Positions 54,605 through 61,619 of a stretch of 64,000 bases of DNA are shown here, piece by piece. How positions within the stretch are numbered: the stretch's first letter is position 1; each line of letters opens with the position of its first letter. The stretch covers positions 682,001-746,000 of the forward strand of contig CAWJKY010000003.1 in assembly GCA_963843565.1 (NCBI GenBank), given 5' to 3'. Below the pieces are notes generated by a model. That model ran no database searches. It was given only the letters and a program-made list of their open reading frames with translations, and was not told the DNA's origin. The position numbers and the translations under genes are program-made. This stretch comes from DASZQY01 sp963843565 (GTDB taxonomy: Bacteria > Pseudomonadota > Alphaproteobacteria > Rhizobiales > Kaistiaceae).

Positions 54605-54920
54605 AGCAAATGCGGGAGGGAATCGGCGAGGAATTTGATGATTTGTAGGGTGTGAGCACCGCCACCTCCTAGGGTGGGCAAACGCCCTCGCGATTTGCCC
54701 ACCACCTTCCCGCACGACACGAACCGGTGGCAACGCGTTCCCGCGCCTTTGCCCATCCTACGCTTGCAACTCCGAAAGGTCCGTTAGCGGGGTAGATCGT
54801 CCTCGCGCTCACGGCCTCGCCGGACTGCTCCTCCGCGCCGGGAGGCGGTTTTTCTTCAAGCAAAACAAACCTTGGGAATCACGCGAAGCGCAGGGCGGAC
54901 GCGTGAATTTCGGGCGATGA
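54605..54920. repeat. Block B: second copy of gyrA 5' region and TAGGGTGGGC repeat
   Basis: Contains AAATGCGGGAGGG (54608), a TAGGGTGGGCAAA repeat (from 54670, closing TTTGCCCATCCTACGCTTGC), and at about 54810-54917 a gyrA-start-like sequence. Its minus-strand reading from TTG 54863, MLEEKPPPGAEEQSGE, parallels GyrA MADQTPPPGAGEPPGE, and both are preceded by TGATTCCCAAGG. The copy soon diverges and cannot encode gyrase. Confidence 0.75.
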
Positions 54921-55021
54921 AATAACAAGAGGGCGATTGAGACTCGACAACCAGAGCCCAGCCTCACCGAGTCGTTGGTTGCAATTTGACGTTGTAGCGA
55001 GATTGGGACAATCTGGCGCCA

Positions 55022-55633
55022 ATGTGGGGCAATGCAGTCATCGGGCTGACGGCGCTTTTTGCGCTTCTGGGCAATTCAGCAAGCGCGGCCCAGCAGGGAT
55101 TCTGGCCTCATCAGCCTCGCGCGGGACTCGGATCACTCTTGGTCGTTGTTGGGCCGTTCCCAAGCGACGCCGAGATCGTCCTTCGCGATTCTACGGGCGC
55201 ACTTCTCGACCATTTCACCACTGGAACCGAGACGACGGTGCATCAGTACTACCTGGCGCCCGGAGATATTTCTATAGCTCGAGTTGTCCCATCTCACGAC
55301 GGCGTGTACTCGATAGTTCCAGATTCGATCTTTCGTAACAGAGTTAATGAAAACGGACTGGTCGCCTACACCCTCTATTGGCGCGAAGGGTCAAGATCAG
55401 GCAGCCTTTTTGCGTCGAGCGCCCCTACTCTGGAGGATTGGGTCGTCGCACTGGTCGGCCCACACCCGATCCAGACAGCGGATCCGAAGGAGTTGGATGC
55501 TACGGTCCGAGAGATATACGTCAGCACAGAACCGCCGTGGCCGATCCCACCCAAGCCTCACGCACCAGACCCGCCCGTTCCCGTGCCACAATTGCCTCCG
55601 AAGGTGCCATCCCCCGGGGACGGGAATGGCTGA
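55022..55633 (+). CDS. Secreted protein with proline-rich tail, unrecognised
   Basis: A 203-aa protein. A signal peptide (residues 1-23, ending SASAA) is followed by a beta-rich body (LLVVVGPFPSDAEIVLRDSTG, YYLAPGDISIARVVPS) and a C-terminal Pro-rich stretch (PIPPKPHAPDPPVPVPQLPP) suited to spanning the cell wall or binding a partner. I do not recognise the family. Base composition is lower in GC than most of the window. It is followed 24 bp later by a membrane protein gene on the same strand, probably its operon partner. Confidence 0.6.
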   Translation: MWGNAVIGLTALFALLGNSASAAQQGFWPHQPRAGLGSLLVVVGPFPSDAEIVLRDSTGALLDHFTTGTETTVHQYYLAPGDISIARVVPSHDGVYSIVPDSIFRNRVNENGLVAYTLYWREGSRSGSLFASSAPTLEDWVVALVGPHPIQTADPKELDATVREIYVSTEPPWPIPPKPHAPDPPVPVPQLPPKVPSPGDGNG

Positions 55634-55657
55634 GATGAAGCAACGCAAGGACTTGCC

Positions 55658-56206
55658 ATGGACGCCTTTTGGGAACTGAAGTTTGGGGTGGAAGTCTCCG
55701 CGCGGTATCATGATTGGCGGCGAGCGACCCTGTCTCGGTACTTGTCCGTGGTTCGGCTTGTCTCAATCTGCGGCTCAATCATTGCGGTGCTCGCTGTGAC
55801 TCGATGGTTCGAGTCATTCGGGGTCACCGTCGACGAAACGACGGTGGTATTTGGCCTTCTCGTCGCCCTCGTTAACATCGTCGACCTCACGTTTCATTTC
55901 GACGATCGGGCCCTCCGACATCAGGAGCTGTACGTCAGGTTCAAGAAGCTGCAAGAGGACATCGCCCGTCATCAAGCGCAGCGAGAGGAACTCATGCCGA
56001 CATGGGAAGGCGAGGCACAATCGATAAGGCGTGATGAGCCGCCTACCTTTTGGGCCGTGTACGCATTGTGCTGGAACCAGACAATAGATCGGTATCGGCT
56101 AGAGCATCGTGCATACTTCAGGAAGATTGGTCCCATGAAGTCGCTGTTGAGGAATTTCGTGAAATGGTCCCCTCTGTCGTTTCCTGCTGTAGATGCGAGC
56201 CGGTAG
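55658..56206 (+). CDS. Two-TM SLATT-like membrane protein
   Basis: A 182-aa protein. An amphipathic start (ARYHDWRRATLSRYLSVVR) leads into two adjacent TM helices (about residues 33-50 and 63-80), then a helix with FDDRALRHQELYVRFKKLQEDI and a cytosolic tail. This layout resembles SLATT proteins, two-TM effectors found with nucleotide-sensing defence modules, but the match is by pattern only. No SMODS, SLOG or reverse-transcriptase partner is adjacent; the neighbour is the secreted protein 55022-55633. ATG 55658. Confidence 0.5.
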   Translation: MDAFWELKFGVEVSARYHDWRRATLSRYLSVVRLVSICGSIIAVLAVTRWFESFGVTVDETTVVFGLLVALVNIVDLTFHFDDRALRHQELYVRFKKLQEDIARHQAQREELMPTWEGEAQSIRRDEPPTFWAVYALCWNQTIDRYRLEHRAYFRKIGPMKSLLRNFVKWSPLSFPAVDASR

Positions 56207-56848
56207 GCCGGCGCGACCAAGTCGACTGGGCGATGTTCTCAAGCCGTCTTTTGATAGGCTATCTCCGCGGTCCGCCTTCGCTTCCTCGGCACCGACATTG
56301 ACACTCTCGCGCAGGTTTTCCGCGATGGACGCGACCAACGTCTGGCGCGATTCCACCTGCCCGAAACGAGGATAACTCCAGATACAATTCCCGCCCCTTC
56401 CGCCGCCCCCATAATCCGCAGTGTCCTTTCCCATGCGAGGGCGCGTCCGGTACCGGCCGGCCTGCGGGGAAAGGAGCGGCGCCTGCTTCGGACGGGGAAA
56501 CGGACTCCGTCCGGACCGGGAGGCTTCCGCAAGGCCCGCCCGCCGGCATTACGACCGGCTGTCACAGTCGCTGACCTTAAGGGCGGCAGGCTAGCGCCAA
56601 CCCCGGGGGACTTTCCCGGCGCGCGGCGCGGTCAGGATGGGTTGCCCGCTCTTAAGGTGGGTCCGTCCGTCTGCTGCCCGGAGCGCGGGTGTCGGAGGTC
56701 AGAAGTCGCCGCGGCGGGTGCTCGGCTGAGCGCCCCTTACGGACTACCCGGACTGGCACTCTGACGAGCGCCCGCCCCCTCGCGCTTCTCTGCGAGGAAC
56801 AGAACAAGAGACCGTGGAGCGCCGAAGGCGCGACAGGGAAGGAAAGAA
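56207..56848. other. Gene-poor stretch of 642 bp
   Basis: No frame looks like a real gene: the frames present have skewed Arg/Pro content and no ribosome sites. GC-rich inverted segments occur, such as GGACTCCGTCC near 56501. It may contain decayed genes, and it marks the boundary between the low-GC accessory genes and the following cluster. Confidence 0.4.
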
Positions 56849-57289
56849 GTGAGGGACGCGACCACCAACACCCGGGCCGGCAGCGGTCGCGGGAAGGAGA
56901 AGTCGTGCCTCATGCCCTGGAACAGTGACCACACCAAATTCCTGTGGGTGCCGCGCCCTGAGCTCCAGCCGCTCCCTATCGGCGTCAAGGAGAGCGACCC
57001 CGAAGCCCGCGCCCAGAGAAGCCGCGAATACCGCGCCCAGCAGTACTGGTTCGAGCGCGCCGTCGTCGACTTCATCGACCACTGGCGCTGGTGCCCGCGC
57101 ACCGCGTGCAGACGCGCCCGCTCGTGCAAGACGGCAAACGTCGCCTGCCACCGCGAGCACGGGGCGGAGCTGCGCGAGATCATCTATCCGTGGCTGCGCG
57201 GAGAATCGCCGGAGTCGATCCGCGAGCGCATGGCGATCAAGGACGCCGCCCGGGCCGAGCTGGCGCGGCGGTCCGGCTCTTCCCGATGA
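56849..57289 (+). CDS. Cysteine-rich conserved-type hypothetical protein
   Basis: A 146-aa soluble protein. The central segment WRWCPRTACRRARSCKTANVACHREH places four Cys and a His in a C-x4-C-x5-C-x6-C-x2-H pattern that could bind a metal; it is flanked by aromatic- and Arg-rich helices (YRAQQYWFERAVVDFIDHW, then IYPWLRGESPESIRERMAIKD). Similar proteins occur in Hyphomicrobiales without known function. Start GTG 56849 has AAGGA 5 bases upstream; ATG 56912 is a reasonable alternative giving 125 aa. Confidence 0.6.
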   Translation: MRDATTNTRAGSGRGKEKSCLMPWNSDHTKFLWVPRPELQPLPIGVKESDPEARAQRSREYRAQQYWFERAVVDFIDHWRWCPRTACRRARSCKTANVACHREHGAELREIIYPWLRGESPESIRERMAIKDAARAELARRSGSSR

Positions 57290-57499
57290 CGCCCGTCGCC
57301 CTCCCCGACGCGCCCCGAAGACTTCCGATCGGCGCGGTTCGGCAAGTAACCGGGCCGGGGGCCGTCGGCTTTTTACACAATTCGACCAAATATAGTTCCG
57401 CGAAATCCTGTTTCGGGAATTCGTCTTGTAAATCGGCTGAAAGAACTTACGTAAGGAATTGGCCAACTTTGGTCCGGTTTTCTTGAAGGGGGCATTGCA

Positions 57500-57637
57500 A
57501 TGGCCAAGATGAATTTCCCCGAGCGTGAAACCCCGAAGGTCGATGTCGTCAGGCCCGTCCCGCCGGTGATCAAGCCGAACGTGACGCCCGACATTCTGGT
57601 GAAGGCGCCGCCCGCGGCGCCGCCCGTGAAGACGTAG
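57500..57637 (+). CDS. 45-aa proline/valine-rich peptide
   Basis: A short gene starting ATG 57500 with AAGGGGG 8 bases upstream and a TAG stop at 57635. The product opens MAKMNFPERETPKVDVV and continues with a Pro/Val/Lys-rich C-terminus ending APPVKT; it has no cysteine and no signal peptide. It lies at the head of a same-strand run leading to the metallopeptidase/ATP-grasp pair and follows an A/T-rich, promoter-like region (57370-57480). Coding status rests on ribosome site and context only. Confidence 0.45.
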   Translation: MAKMNFPERETPKVDVVRPVPPVIKPNVTPDILVKAPPAAPPVKT

Positions 57638-57692
57638 GCGCTGGCTGGGGGAGCGTCCGCTTTCCCGGTGCGGCACCTTTTTGAGGTCCACC

Positions 57693-57959
57693 ATGGCGCT
57701 CAGCTTCCCCAATCCCAGCCGCAGCTACGATCCCGAGCATCGCCGCATCCGTTTCTGGGGCCACGATCGCACGGTCGAGGTGTCGTTCTTCCTTGAGGAG
57801 GACGCCCTTCTGCGCCTCGAGCCCGACACGCCCCCCGTCGAGGCGAGCATGCTTGCCGCCTTCGATAAGGCGCGCGCCCGCATCTTCGAGATCGCCACCA
57901 ACCTTTACAACGCCAGCCGCAGCAAGACCGGTGGCGTGATCACCGACACGGATTTCTAG
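57693..57959 (+). CDS. DUF1488 family protein
   Basis: An 88-aa cytosolic protein. The opening ALSFPNPSRSYDPEHRRIRFWGHDRTVEVSFFLEEDAL, split here between strands, and the end FDKARARIFEIATNLYNAS match DUF1488, a small alphaproteobacterial family of unknown function with length near 85-90 aa. ATG 57693, with TTGAGG upstream. It is followed 37 bp later by another small gene on the same strand. Confidence 0.8.
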   Translation: MALSFPNPSRSYDPEHRRIRFWGHDRTVEVSFFLEEDALLRLEPDTPPVEASMLAAFDKARARIFEIATNLYNASRSKTGGVITDTDF

Positions 57960-57996
57960 GAATCGCCCGGCGCGCCCGGGTCAGCCGGGGACGAGC

Positions 57997-58326
57997 ATGA
58001 CCACCCGCACCACCTCCCGATCGGTGACGTTCGAGAGCCCGTTCCATCTGGCGGGCTTCGATGGCGATCAGGCGCCCGGCACCTACCGGGTCGAGACCAC
58101 CGAAGAGCTGATCCAGAGCCTGTCGTTTCCGGCCTGGCGGCGCACCGCCACCACCCTTCACCTGCCCCGCAGCGGCGCGATCGAGTTCGTGCCCATCGAC
58201 CCGGTCGAACTCGAGGCGAACCTGATGCGCGATGCCGGGCTCACCATCCGCGCCCCGGCCGAGGCGCCCGAATTCGATGAGCCGGTGCCGCCGGCGGCGG
58301 CCGTTTCGGACGGGCCCGGCTTCTGA
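57997..58326 (+). CDS. Conserved-type hypothetical protein, 109 aa
   Basis: A soluble protein of 109 aa. SVTFESPFHLAGFDGDQAPGTYRVETTEELI and SFPAWRRTATTLHLPR form a beta-rich core that I recall from hypothetical proteins in Hyphomicrobiales; the C-terminus is Ala/Pro/Glu-rich. No catalytic motif is visible. ATG 57997 with GGGGACGAG upstream. Same strand as DUF1488 and the metallopeptidase gene. Confidence 0.65.
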   Translation: MTTRTTSRSVTFESPFHLAGFDGDQAPGTYRVETTEELIQSLSFPAWRRTATTLHLPRSGAIEFVPIDPVELEANLMRDAGLTIRAPAEAPEFDEPVPPAAAVSDGPGF

Positions 58327-58435
58327 CGCCGACCGGCGCGATGGTCCCTTCTTGGGGATGACGTGCCCGGCCGTTTTTGCGTATCGTCGGCCGTGATGGT
58401 CGACCACCCTCAATCGATGCCCCGGCGCCGCACCG

Positions 58436-59623
58436 ATGGCGCGTAAGCCCGCCCGCAAGGCGCGGCGCGTCCGGCCGAAGCGGCGCCCCGCCGCCCCGCA
58501 AACTCGCGCCTCCGCCCGCACCCGCCCCGGCGCCAAGCGCAATCGGACCTCCGCCCCTCGCAAGGCCAACGGCAACGGCGCCACCCGGCGCAAGCGCGGG
58601 CGGCCCCGGCGGGCCTGGGCGCGGCTGCCCCACGCCGAACTGATGAAGGTCCAGCTCAAGGACCTCGACCTGCGCGTCGAGGGCACCTGGCTGGAGGAAT
58701 GCCTCCACGATCTCCACGACGAACTCGCCGAGCGCGACATCCTGGTCAAGCCGCACGCCTGGATCTCCGACGAGTGGTTCAGCCCGACCCGCTCGCCGGG
58801 TATCGCCTTCCCGTTCTATCTCGCCCACCCGCGCCTCATGCGGCTCGAACGCAAGCTGGTGGTCGAGGTCGAGGGCGGCACCCGGTCGGAGTGCATGCGC
58901 ATCCTGCGCCACGAGGCCGGCCATGTGGTCCAGCACGCCTACGACCTCGCCCGCCGGCGCAAGTGGCAGGAACTCTTCGGCCGCTCCTCGACCCACTATC
59001 CGAGCTATTATCGCCCGAATCCGACGAGTCGGAATTACGTGCAGCATTTGCGTCTCTGGTACGCCCAGAGCCATCCGGACGAGGATTTCGCCGAGACGTT
59101 CGCGGTGTGGCTCACGCCGCGGTCGAACTGGCGCAAGCGTTACGCCGGATGGCCGGCGCTCAAGAAGCTCGTGTACGTCGACGAGCTCATGGGGGAAATC
59201 GCAGGAGAGCCGCCGCTGCTGACGACGCGCATCGAGGTCGACCCGCTGAGGCGCATCCGCCGGACGCTGGGCGCCCACTATCGCCACAAGCTCGCGCACT
59301 ACGAGATCGGGTCGCCAACCGTCTACGACCGCGACCTGACCCGCATCTTCTCGCGCGAGCCGCGCCATCGCCATTCGCTGGCGGCGTCGACCTTCCTCAG
59401 GCGCAATCGCGCCCGCATCCGCCAGCTCGTGTCGCGCTGGACCGGCGAATACCAGCTGACCCTCGACACCGTCCTCGACGACATGATCCAGCGCTGCCGC
59501 GAGATGCAGCTGCGCGCGCCCGGCGTGAAGTCGCGCCTGACGACCGATTTCGCCGTCCTCCTCACCGCCCAGACCGTCCACGCGCTCTACAGCCCGGCGC
59601 GCCGCCAGTGGTTCGCCCTATGA
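58436..59623 (+). CDS. Putative zinc metallopeptidase with basic N-terminal tail
   Basis: A 395-aa cytosolic protein. The first 64 residues are an Arg/Lys/Ala-rich tail, likely disordered and able to bind nucleic acid or acidic surfaces. The catalytic region has HEAGH at residues 159-163 (RHEAGHVVQHAY), and the segment DEDFAETFAVW (residues 215-225) supplies a likely third metal ligand, Glu216 or Glu220. A helical C-terminal part follows. No signal peptide. The stop overlaps the ATG of the ATP-grasp gene, so the two are made together. I cannot assign a MEROPS family; substrate unknown. Confidence 0.75.
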   Translation: MARKPARKARRVRPKRRPAAPQTRASARTRPGAKRNRTSAPRKANGNGATRRKRGRPRRAWARLPHAELMKVQLKDLDLRVEGTWLEECLHDLHDELAERDILVKPHAWISDEWFSPTRSPGIAFPFYLAHPRLMRLERKLVVEVEGGTRSECMRILRHEAGHVVQHAYDLARRRKWQELFGRSSTHYPSYYRPNPTSRNYVQHLRLWYAQSHPDEDFAETFAVWLTPRSNWRKRYAGWPALKKLVYVDELMGEIAGEPPLLTTRIEVDPLRRIRRTLGAHYRHKLAHYEIGSPTVYDRDLTRIFSREPRHRHSLAASTFLRRNRARIRQLVSRWTGEYQLTLDTVLDDMIQRCREMQLRAPGVKSRLTTDFAVLLTAQTVHALYSPARRQWFAL

Positions 59624-60645
59624 AGAAGCTTCGCGTCCTGGTGCTCACCCACCCGGACCAGATTTCGCCGCCCGATCCCGAGTCCTACACCGAGCGCGAA
59701 CGCTACGTCTGGAAGACCGAGCACGACGTGGTGACGACGCTGCGCGCCAGCGGCCACGAGGTCATGTCGCTCGGCGTCCAGCACGAACTCGCCCCGATCC
59801 GCGAGGGCATCGACAGCTGGAAGCCGGACATCGTCTTCAATCTGCTGGAGGAGTTTCACGGCGAAGTGGTTTACGACCACAACGTCGCCGGCCTGCTCGA
59901 GTTGCTCGGTGTCCCCTATACCGGCTGCAATTCGCGCGGCCTGTTGCTGGCGCGCGGCAAGGACCTGTCGAAGAAGCTCCTGCACTACCACCGCATTCCG
60001 GTGCCGGCCTTCGCCGTCTTCCCGAAAAACCGCAAGGTCGTGCGCCCGCACCGCCTCGGCTTCCCGCTCATCGTCAAGAGCCTCAGCGAGGATGCCTCGC
60101 GCGGCATTGCGCAGGCCTCGGTGGTGGAGACCGACGCCAAGCTGGTCGAGCGCGTCACCTTCATCCACAATCGCATCGGCACGGCGGCGATCGCCGAGCA
60201 ATACATCGACGGCCGCGAAATCTACATCGGCGTGCTCGGCAACGAGCGCAAGCGCGTCCTGCCCGTCTGGGAGATGGAGTTCGGCGATCTGGCGCCGGGC
60301 ACGTGGGCGATCGCGACCCAGAAGGTCAAGCACGATCCGGAATATCAGGAGCGCCGCAACGTCCTGCAGGGCCCGGCCGAGGAGATCTCGTCGGCCCTCG
60401 CCAATCAGATCGCCAGCCTCGTCAAGCGCATCTGCCGCACGCTCGAGCTCGACGGCTACGCGCGCATCGACATGCGCCTGACGCCCGACAATGTCGCCTA
60501 TTTCATCGAGGCGAACCCGAACCCGGAGATCGCCAGGGACGACGAGTTCGCGTCGGCGGCCGATTACGACGGGCTGAAGTATCCGGAGTTGCTCAATCGC
60601 ATCCTGTCGCTTGGCCTGGCGCGCGCCGGTTCGCGCGAATCATAG
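59620..60645 (+). CDS. D-Ala-D-Ala-ligase-like ATP-grasp enzyme
   Basis: A 341-aa ATP-grasp ligase. A Rossmann-like N-terminal domain (KKLRVLVLTHPD, then IVFNLLEEFHGEVVYDHNVAGLLELLGVPYTG, given in parts) precedes the ATP-grasp core: PLIVKSLSEDASRGI, AEQYIDGREIYIGVLGN, and the Mg-binding RIDMRLTPDNVAYFIEANPNP. It should join a carboxylate to an amine through an acyl-phosphate. It is not the housekeeping Ddl by context: no mur or fts genes are near, and its ATG overlaps the stop of the metallopeptidase gene. The 3' end overlaps the convergent DUF1810 gene by 6 bp. Confidence 0.82.
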   Translation: MKKLRVLVLTHPDQISPPDPESYTERERYVWKTEHDVVTTLRASGHEVMSLGVQHELAPIREGIDSWKPDIVFNLLEEFHGEVVYDHNVAGLLELLGVPYTGCNSRGLLLARGKDLSKKLLHYHRIPVPAFAVFPKNRKVVRPHRLGFPLIVKSLSEDASRGIAQASVVETDAKLVERVTFIHNRIGTAAIAEQYIDGREIYIGVLGNERKRVLPVWEMEFGDLAPGTWAIATQKVKHDPEYQERRNVLQGPAEEISSALANQIASLVKRICRTLELDGYARIDMRLTPDNVAYFIEANPNPEIARDDEFASAADYDGLKYPELLNRILSLGLARAGSRES

Positions 60646-61068
60646 GCGCAGGCGCGCAAGCGTCGCGGCGTCCGGTTCGCCGGCGTAGTATTTTTCGAGC
60701 GCCGCGGCGAAGGGTTGCCTGTCCGCCGCCGCCTCGGCGAACAGCGTCATCGACGAGCGGAACTTGAGATCGTCGGGCGTGCCGAAGATGTCGAGCGCCC
60801 GCCGCCCGGCGACGGCGTTGACCGCCTCGGTGCATTCCCTCAGCCGGGCGCCGAGCAGCGGGTGGTCGAGGTAGGCGCGCGCCTCGGCGAGCGAGTGGAT
60901 GGCGTAGCGGTGCGCCATGGGGCTCCGACCGAGCCCGGCGATCTGCGGAAAGACGAACCACATCCAGTGGCTGACCTTGCGTCCGCGCTTCAGTTCGGCG
61001 AGCGCGGTCGGATAGATATCTTCCTGCGCCGCGACGAAGCGCTCGAGTTCGAAGGGGTCGGCTACCAC
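60640..61068 (-). CDS. DUF1810 family protein
   Basis: A 142-aa cytosolic protein matching DUF1810: FELERFVAAQEDIYPTALAELK, KVSHWMWFVFPQIAGLG, YAIHSLAEARAYLDHPLLGARL and FGTPDDLKFRSSMTLF are family hallmarks. A catalytic role is unproven. Start GTG 61068 overlaps the end of the GDYXXLXY gene, so it is the third gene of a minus-strand operon with GDYXXLXY and DUF2157. The longer frame upstream is only an antisense-like reading through that gene. Confidence 0.85.
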   Translation of the reverse strand: MVADPFELERFVAAQEDIYPTALAELKRGRKVSHWMWFVFPQIAGLGRSPMAHRYAIHSLAEARAYLDHPLLGARLRECTEAVNAVAGRRALDIFGTPDDLKFRSSMTLFAEAAADRQPFAAALEKYYAGEPDAATLARLRL

Positions 61069-61619
61069 AGCAGCGTCTCGTAACGCGGCGTGCCGTCGAC
61101 CAGCAGGCGCTTCAGCTCGGCCCGCCCGTCGCGCCCGATCGCCACATCCACGGCGAGCTTCTGGTCGCTGCGCAGAGCGCGGCCGGTGCCTTCCGGCACG
61201 AAGAACTTCTCGATGTTGTAGTCGACGTCGTAGATCGCGCAGCCGGGACGCCCCTTGCAGGCGCCGCCGCGGTTGACCAGCTGCACGATGCCCCGGACGA
61301 ACACGCCGTCGGGTGGTGGCGTGTGGCTGAAGCCGGCCGGGCTCCACCCGTCGGTGCCCTCGGTCAGGCGCACGTAGATCGGCTCGTCCATTTCGAAGTC
61401 GCCGGGGCCGTTGAGGTCGAGGCTGTTCAGGTGGGACAGATCGTAGGTGAGCGCCACGTAGTCGCCGCGGAAGATGTCGCGCGGGTCGACTGGCTGCGCG
61501 GTCAGCCGCACCTCCATTCCGCTCTGGAGGATCAGCGCCCGGTCGACGATCATCCAGCCGAGCAGCGCAACCTGCACCACGAAGGCCGCGACCAGACCGA
61601 GACGGTAGCGCCGGCTCAT
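61062..61619 (-). CDS. GDYXXLXY domain protein
   Basis: A 185-aa protein with one N-terminal TM helix (about residues 7-27) and a periplasmic domain named after the motif GDYVALTYDLS (near residue 52). YDVDYNIEKFFVPEGTG and the C-terminal AIGRDGRAELKRLLVDG also match. Such proteins regularly accompany DUF2157/DUF4401 membrane proteins, as here; the function is unknown. ATG 61619 overlaps the DUF2157 stop by four bases. Confidence 0.87.
   Translation of the reverse strand: MSRRYRLGLVAAFVVQVALLGWMIVDRALILQSGMEVRLTAQPVDPRDIFRGDYVALTYDLSHLNSLDLNGPGDFEMDEPIYVRLTEGTDGWSPAGFSHTPPPDGVFVRGIVQLVNRGGACKGRPGCAIYDVDYNIEKFFVPEGTGRALRSDQKLAVDVAIGRDGRAELKRLLVDGTPRYETLLW

Noticed and set aside
56239..56565. 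Minus-strand frame of 108 codons in the gene-poor stretch
   Set aside because: Arg/Pro-biased, no ribosome site, no recognisable motif; possibly a decayed gene but not supportable.
57373..57594. Minus-strand frame opposite the 45-aa peptide gene
   Set aside because: No ribosome site. The plus-strand frame has a better start and context.
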